Assembly: GCA_027451525.1 (NCBI GenBank)
Contig: DAIDJF010000001.1
Span: forward strand, 62,001 to 126,000
Source of the DNA: Ktedonobacterales bacterium
GTDB taxonomy: Bacteria > Chloroflexota > Ktedonobacteria > Ktedonobacterales > Ktedonobacteraceae
Length of the DNA: 64,000 bases
Direction: 5' to 3'
Below, piece after piece: positions 43,664 through 51,658 of this stretch. Both the position numbers and the translations under genes were made by a program. Under the pieces are notes generated by a model. It was not told the DNA's origin. It searched no databases and saw only the letters and a program-made list of their open reading frames with translations. The first letter of the stretch is position 1, and each line of letters starts with the position of its first letter.

Positions 43664-44986
43664 TTATCCCCCAAATAGGCTGGGAAAGATTGTGTTGAGG
43701 ATAATCAACGCTGTGAGAATGGTCATGATAATCGTTGTCAGCCAGGCAATAGTGTTGAAAACGCGCCCATTGACGTATTTGCCGAGCAAGCGGCGATCGT
43801 TACAGAGGATAATCATCAGGACAAGCACGAGTGGGAGCAGCATACCACCGACCACGTTGGGCAGGTTGAGCACAAACACCAGCTTGTCAGCGGGGACAAA
43901 GAGTGTGATGCCTGCTCCCAGGACGATGACAAATGTGTAGAGAAAAAGGAACTGCGGTGCTTCCTTAAAGGTACGCCCGACGCCACGCTCCCAGCCAAAA
44001 GCCTCGGCAATGGAATAGGCCGTTGAAAGCGGCAAGACACTTGCAGCCATCAGCGAAGCGTTGAGTAGCCCAATGCCAAAGAGTATTTCCGCGAATTTGC
44101 CATTGCCGCCGACCAGTGGCTCCAGGGCTATCGCGGCATCTTGCGCGTACTGAATTTGTATGTGATGTACGAAGAGGGTTGCTCCTGTCGCGATCACGAT
44201 AAAGAAGGCGACAAAGTCGGTCAGGAATGTGCCGACATAGGTATCAATGCGCTCATAGTTGAGGTGATTGATCGAGATATGTTTGTCAGCAATGGCAGAC
44301 TGCTGATAAAATTGCATCCAGGGTGCGATCGTGGTTCCGATGACTGCTACTAGCGTGAGCATATAACCGAGTGGCTCACCTTTCCCTTTGGGAATGGTTG
44401 GGGCAATGGTTTGATGGAAGACCTGCACCCAATCTGGATGCACAAGAAAACCGCTAAAGATGTAACTAAAATAAATAAGGCATAAAACTAATAGGACGCG
44501 CTCTACATACTTGTAGTTGCCACGAATGACCAGGAACCAGACTATGACGGCGGCAAGCGGTACGGCAATAAAGGGACTCACGCCAAAAATATCCATCGCT
44601 CCGGCAACGCCTGCGAATTCGGCGACCGTTGTTGCGACGTTGGCGATCAGAAGAAGGAGCATGCTCCAGAAGGTGATGCGCACGCCAAAACGCTCGCGAA
44701 TCAGGTCGGCGAGTCCTTTGCCTGTTACCACACCCATGCGCGCAACCATCTCTTGCACGACAGCAAGACTGATCGTGACCAGTACAACGGCCCAGAGCAG
44801 CCCATAGCCATATTGCGCGCCAGCGAGTGAATAGCCAGTGATGCCTGTGGCGTCGTTGTCAACATTTGCGGTAATCAGTCCGGGGCCAATGACGGAAAGT
44901 AAGATGAGGAGTTGGCGTATCCAGACGCGACGTACTCTGCGTTGGCGCATGATGGTTGCCTTCTCTACTTTGTCAACGTTGTTCAT
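43664..44986 (-). CDS. Nramp-family transporter, magnesium-type (NRMT-like)
   Basis: A 440-residue protein with about eleven membrane helices of the SLC11/Nramp fold. At the position of the helix-1 DPGN motif it reads DATG (45-48), and the helix-6 metal-binding methionine region MPH is replaced by APW (221-223). Loss of that methionine is the mark of Nramp-related magnesium transporters, as opposed to MntH-type Mn/Fe carriers. The M-box riboswitch in the leader independently indicates control by Mg2+. AAGGAGGTG precedes ATG. It is likely a proton-independent or proton-coupled Mg2+ importer in the cytoplasmic membrane. Confidence 0.9.
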   Translation of the reverse strand: MNNVDKVEKATIMRQRRVRRVWIRQLLILLSVIGPGLITANVDNDATGITGYSLAGAQYGYGLLWAVVLVTISLAVVQEMVARMGVVTGKGLADLIRERFGVRITFWSMLLLLIANVATTVAEFAGVAGAMDIFGVSPFIAVPLAAVIVWFLVIRGNYKYVERVLLVLCLIYFSYIFSGFLVHPDWVQVFHQTIAPTIPKGKGEPLGYMLTLVAVIGTTIAPWMQFYQQSAIADKHISINHLNYERIDTYVGTFLTDFVAFFIVIATGATLFVHHIQIQYAQDAAIALEPLVGGNGKFAEILFGIGLLNASLMAASVLPLSTAYSIAEAFGWERGVGRTFKEAPQFLFLYTFVIVLGAGITLFVPADKLVFVLNLPNVVGGMLLPLVLVLMIILCNDRRLLGKYVNGRVFNTIAWLTTIIMTILTALIILNTIFPSLFGG

Positions 44987-45018
44987 AATACACCTCCTTG
45001 TCGGGGGCAGAGTCTAAT

Positions 45019-45045
45019 AAAAAAGCCCCCAGGTTGTGAGGGGGC
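45019..45045 (-). terminator. Riboswitch expression-platform terminator
   Basis: On the minus strand GCCCCC (45045-45040) and GGGGGC (45030-45025) enclose a 9-nt loop, followed by six T. The same CCCCCTC arm, with the upstream CTTTTC, can instead pair with GAGGGGG and GAAAAG at 45080-45069 as an antiterminator, so termination is conditional. Confidence 0.9.
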
Positions 45046-45074
45046 AGAAAAGTCATCAGCAAAATTAGCTTTTC

Positions 45075-45240
45075 CCCCTCTGGTCGAGCTTTGGCACTGT
45101 ACAACGTAGGGTAGTTCAGCTACCCAGCCACTTCGGGTCTCGCCTTATGCCGACGAGACCTGGCCTGATCGTTGGCGTCTCTCGACGTTTCTGATCAGTG
45201 GCCTGTGTTTCTACAGCCGCCTCACCTAACGAGGTCTGGC
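45075..45240 (-). promoter_or_regulatory. M-box (ykoK) magnesium riboswitch aptamer
   Basis: Read on the minus strand, the leader contains the conserved blocks of the M-box: CTCGTTAGGTGAGGC, AACGTCGAGAGACGCCAA, GTCGGCATAAGGCGAG, and ACCCTACGTTGTACAGTGCC with AAAGCTC, in the right order over about 165 nt. It lies between the expected promoter region and the Nramp-family gene, followed by an intrinsic terminator. High Mg2+ should stabilise the aptamer, block the antiterminator and switch the gene off. Boundaries are approximate. Confidence 0.95.
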
Positions 45241-45580
45241 AAACAGTGTTTAATTGTTAATTTTACTATACTCTTATCTGTTTCATTGGTCAAGGGTTTT
45301 CGTTCCCTCTTAGATTTTTGCCTGTATTTTCTTTTTATAGGTGAAGAAATCGCAATTGTGTAGTGAAAAACGGTATTTTGAAAAGATAGTGGACGTAATT
45401 GAGTGATCTCTTGAGCCACGTTTTCCTATCGAAAAAAGTGACACGAGAGGAAAAATGAGCAGTTAAATCAGCTATATGGAAATATATATCCGTGTCTATT
45501 GTTCAGTTTGCGAAAACAAGCCAGGAACGCTATACTTGGCACTAGTTGAGGATAATGTTTTAGAGTAAGGATGATAGCGA
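45241..45580. other. Divergent intergenic region (riboswitch leader / ethylene-receptor-like kinase)
   Basis: No gene is seen. It should hold the minus-strand promoter for the M-box transcript and the plus-strand promoter of the sensor kinase. It is AT-rich, and no consensus pair could be fixed with confidence. Confidence 0.4.
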
Positions 45581-47227
45581 ATGTTTGGTATTAACATTGG
45601 AAGCTCTAAAATAATCATACGTATCAGTATCGGCGTAATGATATTACTCTCTGTGTTGCTTCTGTGGACGAAGATAGCTCCCGCTTTGTTGGCGACTAAT
45701 GGATTTGGTCCACACGGAGAATGTCTTCTTTGGAATCCCGCTCTGATAACGCTGTTTGTTGGGTCCGATTCGTTGACTGGTATAGCATATGTTTTTATTT
45801 CGGCGATCCTGCTGTACTTTGTCCTCAAAGCATATCGTGATCTCCCGTTTCGCTGGCTCTTTGTCGCGTTTGGTGCATTTATTGTCGCGTGTGGTACAAC
45901 GCACTTTATGGATGCTATAACACTTTGGTTGCCGATATATTGGCTTGATGGTGTGGTAAAACTTATAACGGCTATTGCCTCCGTTGCGACTGCGGTAGCA
46001 CTGGTTCCTATGGTCCCTAAAATCCTGCAGTTGGTCGAAACAGCTACGCTGTCTGAGCAGCGCAAAGAGCAACTGGAGCAAGCCCATGTCCAGCTTGCAG
46101 AAATGAATCAACAGCTTGAAGCGGCCCTGCGTCAGAGCGAGCAGCGTTATGGATATTTGGCTGAAGCTATGCCCGTTCTGGTGTGGACAGTACGAGCGGA
46201 TGGTACGGTTGAGTATGTCAATCAACGCTGGTATGAAGCAACAGGTATGACAATTGAACAACTCCAGGAACGTTTTTGGCACACTGTGGTACATCCTGAT
46301 GATGTGCAACGCTGCCAGATTCAATGGCAACGTTGCATGGAAATGCAGGAGCCATACGAGGTAGAGTGTCGTATGCACGCTTTTGAAGGAGGATATCACT
46401 GGCATTTGGTACGTGCGCTCCCTTGCCTGAATGAGGAGGACGTTGTGACATCATGGGTGGGCACCGCAACTGATATTGAAATGCAAAAACGTCTTGAGCA
46501 GTTAAAGGATGATTTTATTGCAATGGCAAGCCACGAGCTAAAGACGCCGCTCACGAGCTTGAAAGGCTTTATACAGGTTCTGTCGCGACGGTTTAAGGGG
46601 CGTGACGATGCGCAGGTGCGTCTGTTATTGGAGCGTATGGAAGAACAGACCAAGAAGTTAGCGCGCATTATCAACGACTTGCTTGATCTTTCAAAAATGC
46701 AGAAAAATCAATTGTCGTATCAGCATACTTCTTTTAACGTGGATGATTTGCTGAGAAATACGATACATTTAATGCAAGAGATTACTAGGAATTCTTTGAC
46801 CTATAAAAGTGAAGCGCAGGAGCCAATATTTGTAGAGGGCGACAAGGAGCGTATTGCGCAAGTGTTAGCCAATCTAATCACGAATGCTATAAAATACTCA
46901 CCAGTGGGAAGTCCTGTTCATGTATCTATGCAAATGAAAGAAAATGCTATTCAGGTGAATGTGCGCGATTTTGGTATTGGTATCGCTGAAGAGCAGCAAG
47001 AAAGAATTTTTGAGCGTTTTTATCAGGTAACAGACCCATTGGAAAAGACTTACCCAGGTTTGGGGATTGGTCTTTACCTCGCCAGTGAGATTATTAAACA
47101 TCACCAGGGGCAGATTTGGGTAGAGAGTAAAAAAGGTGAAGGCTCTATGTTCAGCTTTGTGTTACCTGTGAAGATACCTACTGTAGAGCAAAGCAAAAAT
47201 AGTATGCAAGGAGAGACATTACAATAA
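45581..47227 (+). CDS. Ethylene-receptor-like membrane sensor histidine kinase
   Basis: A 548-residue kinase. After an N-terminal hydrophobic helix, residues ~40-145 match the three-helix ethylene-binding domain of ETR1/SynEtr1: GPHGECLLWNP, SDSLTGIAYVFI (Asp63, Tyr70), DLPFRWLFVAFGAFIVACGT and TH (Cys104 and His108, equivalent to the copper ligands Cys65/His69). The plant Pro36 position is Ser74. A linker coiled coil, a PAS_3 domain (~188-300), HisKA with His318 in MASHELKTPLTSLKG, and a complete ATPase domain (NLITNAIKYSP, FGIGIAEE, GLGIGLYLAS) follow. Its stop overlaps the receiver gene start by 1 nt. Confidence 0.92.
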   Translation: MFGINIGSSKIIIRISIGVMILLSVLLLWTKIAPALLATNGFGPHGECLLWNPALITLFVGSDSLTGIAYVFISAILLYFVLKAYRDLPFRWLFVAFGAFIVACGTTHFMDAITLWLPIYWLDGVVKLITAIASVATAVALVPMVPKILQLVETATLSEQRKEQLEQAHVQLAEMNQQLEAALRQSEQRYGYLAEAMPVLVWTVRADGTVEYVNQRWYEATGMTIEQLQERFWHTVVHPDDVQRCQIQWQRCMEMQEPYEVECRMHAFEGGYHWHLVRALPCLNEEDVVTSWVGTATDIEMQKRLEQLKDDFIAMASHELKTPLTSLKGFIQVLSRRFKGRDDAQVRLLLERMEEQTKKLARIINDLLDLSKMQKNQLSYQHTSFNVDDLLRNTIHLMQEITRNSLTYKSEAQEPIFVEGDKERIAQVLANLITNAIKYSPVGSPVHVSMQMKENAIQVNVRDFGIGIAEEQQERIFERFYQVTDPLEKTYPGLGIGLYLASEIIKHHQGQIWVESKKGEGSMFSFVLPVKIPTVEQSKNSMQGETLQ

Positions 47228-47595
47228 TGGGCAAGAATGCGCAAGTTATGATTGTTGATGATGATCCTGATATTGTTCTTCTACTTCAAGTGATGTTAGA
47301 GGATGCGGGATATAGTGTGCTAACAACCGAAAATGGTGAGGATGTTGAGAAACTGACAGCCGATACGCTGCCTCAGCTAATTATTCTTGACATGTTTTTA
47401 TCGGGAAAAGATGGTCGAGTTCTGGCTCGCCATCTGAAACAGCAGGAATATACACGCAACGTTCCTATTTTAATGCTTTCAGCTCACCCAATGGCTGAAC
47501 TGGAAGCGCGTTTAGCTGGTGCGGATGCTTTCCTTGCAAAACCATTTGAGATTGATGATGTGTTGGCAAAAGTAGAGGCTTACGTGCCGCTATAA
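47227..47595 (+). CDS. Stand-alone receiver-domain response regulator
   Basis: A 122-residue CheY-like protein with the acidic pocket DDDPD (11-15), phospho-acceptor Asp55 in LIILDMFLSGKDG, Ser85 in the switch position and Lys105 in FLAKPFE. It has no output domain, so it acts by protein contact or as a phosphorelay intermediate. It overlaps the kinase stop by one base and is its obvious partner. Confidence 0.95.
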   Translation: MGKNAQVMIVDDDPDIVLLLQVMLEDAGYSVLTTENGEDVEKLTADTLPQLIILDMFLSGKDGRVLARHLKQQEYTRNVPILMLSAHPMAELEARLAGADAFLAKPFEIDDVLAKVEAYVPL

Positions 47596-47682
47596 TGTCT
47601 GACGATCATTAGTGCGTTGTTGCGCTGGTTGGCGAGAAAGAGCAGTGAGAGAATTTATCTTATACTCTTCTCTCACTGCTTT

Positions 47683-48486
47683 CTATGCCTGCATACCGAG
47701 CAGATTGCCACTCTCGTAACGGCGCAGACCAAGTTGAAACAGGATAATGGCACCTGTCATTAATAGGGCAACGAAGCCGACGAGTGCGAGTAATAAGGGC
47801 CATGTAAAATGATGTAGAAGCTGCATCGGTACAAAAGAGATGAAACCTGCTGGGATAAGCGTGAAAAGCAGCAACCTAATTGCCCCGTTAAAAACATTCA
47901 TTGGGTAGGTACTAAATGTGACCAACGCTGCGAGCATCTGTTGTGCTAATCCTTCAGTATTGCCCAGGAAAAAGGCGAGTGAACCCAGTATTACCAGGAA
48001 TCCAGTAAAAATGAGTGCTGCTAGCAAGACCAGGATGATAAACAGGATGATATGCAGCAGGTCGGGATGCAGAAACAAGACAAAAGAGCCGATTGCGAAC
48101 AAGACATCACCCCACGCCGTCGGATCTGTCGCGGCAATGCTCAAGTGTAACAGCACATTGCGTGGCATGCCCAGATAGGCATCCAGTCCACCCGTCATAA
48201 TCAAGCGTGCCATGTTGCTGGTGTTGCCGAAGATACCCATACTAATGCCAAAACCACAAGCGGAGACGGCCCATAAGATCACTACATCGGTCTGTTGCCA
48301 GCCATTCGTGAGTGGAAATTTTTGAAAGTAGGTCCACCAGAAAAAGAGCCAGAGACTATCGTTGGCGATCATTGCCCCAACCTGCATAATAAAGGCTATG
48401 CGGTATTCCATTGCCGCCTGCAAGTTTGCGATGGTATAGGTTCCGATAAAGCGTATGTTGCGTATCATTATGCGTAACAGTGTCAT
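47683..48486 (-). CDS. ABC-2 type transporter permease
   Basis: A 267-residue protein with six membrane segments and the pattern of the DUF990/ABC-2 permeases (EYRIAFIMQVGAMIANDSLW, GFGISMGIFGN, GGLDAYLGMPRNVLLHLS). It forms half of a heteromeric exporter with the next upstream gene. GGAGG precedes ATG, 4 nt after the upstream stop. The substrate is unknown. Confidence 0.9.
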   Translation of the reverse strand: MTLLRIMIRNIRFIGTYTIANLQAAMEYRIAFIMQVGAMIANDSLWLFFWWTYFQKFPLTNGWQQTDVVILWAVSACGFGISMGIFGNTSNMARLIMTGGLDAYLGMPRNVLLHLSIAATDPTAWGDVLFAIGSFVLFLHPDLLHIILFIILVLLAALIFTGFLVILGSLAFFLGNTEGLAQQMLAALVTFSTYPMNVFNGAIRLLLFTLIPAGFISFVPMQLLHHFTWPLLLALVGFVALLMTGAIILFQLGLRRYESGNLLGMQA

Positions 48487-48490
48487 CTTA

Positions 48491-49336
48491 CTAGCCTCCG
48501 TTGATGTTCACGCGTCGTATCACAATCTGATAGATGCTGACGAGCAATAGACTGCCGATTGCGATCATGCTGCACTGTTGCAATAAGACGCCGAAAAAGC
48601 CAGACCAGGTAAAATGTACGAGTGTATGCGCCGGCCCATAGAGGATGGCACTAAATGGTAATGCCTGTGCGATGCTGCGTAGCGGCTGTGGAAAAATCTC
48701 AATGGGAGCCAGCACGCCGCCTAGAACGAGTGTCAGACGATTATAAATGAGCGCAATCGGGCGCGTCTCCTCTGTCCAGAAGGCGCACAGGCCGATACAG
48801 AAGTAAGCAATAAAGTCTATACACACCGCAAGAAGGGCGAGTAAGGGCCATGCCAATACACCCATCCAGGTGAAATGCGGTGGACCGACGACAACCAGGG
48901 CAAGTGCGGCGCCGACAATGCTATTCATTCCAATGCGTACTAGCCGCTCGCCCAGGTAGCGCGCAAAGTGATAGAGAATGTAGCTATTGGGACGTATTAG
49001 TTGATATGCGATCTGCCCAGAACGCACCTCCTCGTCTATACGTTGTGTCAATAAAGGGTTAGACATCGCAATCACTTCCGCTGCCACGAGATACCAGAGC
49101 ATATCGTTAATGCTGAAGCCGTTGAGTATCTTTGCTCCATGTTGCGCCAGCGTGGTGTGCCAGAGCTGACTCAGCACAAAAACGATAACGAGGAGCGTCA
49201 ATGCGCGAAAAACGACCTCGTTAATATAGGCGAGATTGCTGGCAATGCTGACCTGCAAAATTGCGAGATATTTATGCCCTGTCAGACGCAGGCGCGCTAA
49301 GATGCTGCGCCTGCTTTGGTAGATGGAAACGCTCAT
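48491..49336 (-). CDS. ABC-2 type transporter permease
   Basis: A 281-residue six-helix permease paired with the downstream one. Family-like parts are ASNLAYINEVVFRALTLLVI, RSGQIAYQLIRPNSYILYHF and LGGVLAPIEIFPQPLRSIAQ. It has a cytoplasmic N-terminus with basic residues. GGGAGAGGGAGAG lies before ATG. It is the middle gene of the ATPase-permease-permease operon. Confidence 0.9.
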   Translation of the reverse strand: MSVSIYQSRRSILARLRLTGHKYLAILQVSIASNLAYINEVVFRALTLLVIVFVLSQLWHTTLAQHGAKILNGFSINDMLWYLVAAEVIAMSNPLLTQRIDEEVRSGQIAYQLIRPNSYILYHFARYLGERLVRIGMNSIVGAALALVVVGPPHFTWMGVLAWPLLALLAVCIDFIAYFCIGLCAFWTEETRPIALIYNRLTLVLGGVLAPIEIFPQPLRSIAQALPFSAILYGPAHTLVHFTWSGFFGVLLQQCSMIAIGSLLLVSIYQIVIRRVNINGG

Positions 49337-49366
49337 AGACTCTCCCTCTCCCGCTATTATGTCAGC

Positions 49367-50467
49367 CTATGCTATATAATCAGCTGATAAATCAACATCC
49401 TTGCTCTCTGGTACTGTCTTCTCGTGACTGCTTGTTGCCTGTGTGCTATAAATTGCTGCGATAATTTCTTCCATCGGCGGGTCGGTGATGGTCATATCCA
49501 GGATGTGACTTTGTTGCATTAGCTGAGCAATGATTGGCTCTAGCGGACTGTGTGCCGTGTCAATCTCTAACCCTAAACTATGCCCTTGTGCTTTCAGTAC
49601 TCTGATCTCCGGCATTGTCTGTAACACGGGTGATCCTTGTCCGCGACCAGAACATTCTGTGTTGTTCATTAAGAGATGTGTGACAGGTTCATCCAACAAT
49701 AGCTCAATCGTTTTCTTTTTCAGGTAGTTGCGCTTGAGCGTCGGTACGGGCGTATCCAGGATAATCTCACCGTGATTGATGACGATAGCGCGTTTACATA
49801 CCTGTTCGACATCGCCAGCATCGTGGGAAGTCAAGAAAACCGTTATCGCTTCTTCCGTATTGAGATGCCCGATCAGTTCGCGAATGCGCTGTTTCGCAAT
49901 GACATCCAGGCCAATAGTTGGCTCATCCAGGAAGACAATCTCTGGCTTGTGCAGAAATGTTGCTGCTAACTCGCAGCGCATCCGCTCACCTAGACTCAGC
50001 TTACGCGCCGGTGTGCTCATGTAGTTTGCAATGTCGAAGACATCAATCAGGAACGCGCGTCTCTTGCGATAAGCATTCCAGTCCAGTTCATAGATATGAG
50101 CAAGTAGATCAAATGTATCCTGTGGGGGCAGGTGATACCACAGCTGCGACTTCTGCCCGAAGACGCAGGCGATACGATAAGAGAGTTGCCGCCGCTGCCG
50201 CCAGGGCGTCAACCCCAAGACGTGTGCGTTGCCTGCTGAGGGATGGAGAATACCAGTCAGCATCTTAATTGTTGTGCTTTTGCCCGCGCCGTTGGGGCCA
50301 ATAAAGGCCAGCACCTCGCCGCGTTCGAGCGAAAAATGGATCTTTTTCACTGCCTCTCGTTCGCGATAACGTGGCGCGATCATTGCGTGTATGCTGCCGC
50401 GTAGACCTGCTGCCCGCTCGCGACTTCTAAATGTCTTGGCTAAACCATCGACTGCAACGACTGCCAT
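49367..50467 (-). CDS. ABC transporter ATP-binding protein of ABC-2 exporter
   Basis: A 366-residue ATPase with Walker A FIGPNGAGKSTTIKML, Q-loop VFGQKSQLW, signature LSLGERMRCELAA, Walker B IVFLDEPTIGLDV and switch histidine FLTSHDAGDVEQ. The N-terminal extension (RERAAGLRGSIHAMIAPRYR) and a ~110-residue C-terminal domain match the group that pairs with DUF990-type permeases. It is the first gene of the operon. AAGGAG precedes ATG. A terminator lies ~70 nt upstream in the leader, suggesting attenuation. Confidence 0.94.
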   Translation of the reverse strand: MAVVAVDGLAKTFRSRERAAGLRGSIHAMIAPRYREREAVKKIHFSLERGEVLAFIGPNGAGKSTTIKMLTGILHPSAGNAHVLGLTPWRQRRQLSYRIACVFGQKSQLWYHLPPQDTFDLLAHIYELDWNAYRKRRAFLIDVFDIANYMSTPARKLSLGERMRCELAATFLHKPEIVFLDEPTIGLDVIAKQRIRELIGHLNTEEAITVFLTSHDAGDVEQVCKRAIVINHGEIILDTPVPTLKRNYLKKKTIELLLDEPVTHLLMNNTECSGRGQGSPVLQTMPEIRVLKAQGHSLGLEIDTAHSPLEPIIAQLMQQSHILDMTITDPPMEEIIAAIYSTQATSSHEKTVPESKDVDLSADYIA

Positions 50468-50535
50468 TGTTGTACTCCTTTTTTCATGACGGGACCTTCA
50501 TTTGGGGCATTACCTCATCACGTGAAAGATAAAAA

Positions 50536-50570
50536 AAGAGGGATGCAGGTGGGTCGCCTGCATCCCTCTT
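50536..50570 (-). terminator. Terminator in the leader of the ABC-2 exporter operon
   Basis: A 14-bp perfect stem (50536-50549 with 50557-50570), 7-nt loop, followed in the minus direction by seven T. It stands 69 nt before the ABC ATPase start codon, between that gene and its probable upstream promoter. Confidence 0.88.
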
Positions 50571-50828
50571 GTGTGTTCTAGTTACACTCTCAACTCACTC
50601 GCCTGAGTGGTCTTTGTGTGGGGAACGTGGACAGCGACACCTGCCTGGATTCCATCGTTACAATGGTAATCCAATACATAGGGGTAAGCATCATAGACGT
50701 AAAGGTCATATGCGTACTCTGCACGGTGTCTCTGTTCCTATCTTTTATTGCATGATACGTAATTCATGTGTTGCAATAACAATTATGCTGTTATTGCAAG
50801 TGTACCTGTCGCCATTGCTGTTTGTCAA
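50571..50828 (-). promoter_or_regulatory. Long structured leader with possible antiterminator upstream of ABC-2 exporter operon
   Basis: On the minus strand a TTGACA (50828-50823) lies 18 bp before TACACT, directly after the upstream gene. The following ~250 nt have no ORF of note. They contain a hairpin at 50646-50673 and the segment CAGGTGTCGC (50643-50634), which is complementary, with a 2-nt bulge, to the loop and 3' arm of the terminator (GCGACCCACCTG, 50557-50546). This is the layout of a riboswitch or attenuator. No known riboswitch class was recognised. Confidence 0.45.
50771..50799. repeat. 11-bp perfect inverted repeat
   Basis: TTGCAATAACA (50771-50781) and its complement (50789-50799) are separated by 7 nt. 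It lies just after the putative -10 of the exporter leader and 34 nt beyond the dienelactone hydrolase stop. It is an operator or a terminator of that gene. Confidence 0.6.
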
Positions 50829-50832
50829 GTGA

Positions 50833-51528
50833 TTACTGAAGGTGTTCTTCTAGGAAACCGATTGCCAGCGGCCATGCATCTTCGGCGGCTTGTTTATTGC
50901 CCATCCCATGTGTAGGGTTAAGGAAAGCGTGACCAGCATCGTATGTCTTGATTGTGATCTGCTTGCCCGCAGCTTTGTATGTTTGCTCAACATGTTGGAT
51001 ATCCGCTGGTGAAATACTTTCGTCCTGTGTGCCATAAATTGCCAGCACGGGAGCGGCGACATGTGCTACGCTTTCTTCTGTCGGTTGGTAACCGCCACCA
51101 TAGAACGGGACAATCGCTCCCAGATCACTGTAGCGTTCGGCGACCGTGTAGGCGAGGAAACCACCCATGCAGAAGCCCAGCAGACCGAGCTTTTTGGGGT
51201 CAACGTTGGGCATGGCTTTTACGCTATCGAGTGCGCCGATAATTTCGTTTGCGGCCTTATCGACATTTTCGCGCACCATCATCATCATACGCATGGCATC
51301 GTTGGGTTCCGTTGCCACTCTTCCATGATAGAGGTCGGGCACAGCAACAACGAAGCCTTGTGCTGCCAGATTCTGGGCAAGGTCGAGCACGTGTGGCTCA
51401 ATGCCCCACCATTCTTGGATAAGGACCATACCAGGGTGTTTGGCATCGTCATCGGGCTGATATACATATGCGTAAGCGTTGTCACCGTTGACAGCTAAAT
51501 CGACTTTTGAATTGCGTACTACCGCCAT
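50833..51528 (-). CDS. Dienelactone hydrolase family protein
   Basis: A 231-residue alpha/beta hydrolase. The catalytic cysteine elbow LGLLGFCMGGFLAY replaces serine as in dienelactone hydrolases. The early VLIQEWWGIEPHVLDLAQNL contains the conserved glutamate that contacts the cysteine. IYGTQDESISPAD and YDAGHAFLNPTH carry the aspartate and histidine of the triad. Substrates in the family are cyclic enol esters or related carboxylic esters. ATG at 51528 has AAGGAG upstream; a TTG nine bases earlier is less likely. Confidence 0.93.
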   Translation of the reverse strand: MAVVRNSKVDLAVNGDNAYAYVYQPDDDAKHPGMVLIQEWWGIEPHVLDLAQNLAAQGFVVAVPDLYHGRVATEPNDAMRMMMMVRENVDKAANEIIGALDSVKAMPNVDPKKLGLLGFCMGGFLAYTVAERYSDLGAIVPFYGGGYQPTEESVAHVAAPVLAIYGTQDESISPADIQHVEQTYKAAGKQITIKTYDAGHAFLNPTHGMGNKQAAEDAWPLAIGFLEEHLQ

Positions 51529-51658
51529 TACTCTCAATCTCCTTCAAAAATAGTTGTGTTTAGTATTATGCTGTTTTCACAACATTCTCTATTATATGCC
51601 ATGCTATAGCATGTTCCAATAGAGAGACAGTGTTATAGGATAAAACGGGTCAGTGATA

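Noticed and set aside
50571-50828. T-box or known riboswitch in the ABC-2 exporter leader
   Set aside because: The T-box AGGGTGGNACCGCG block and the conserved blocks of ykkC, yybP, TPP, FMN, SAM and cobalamin elements were not found on either strand. Only the terminator and pairing evidence remain.
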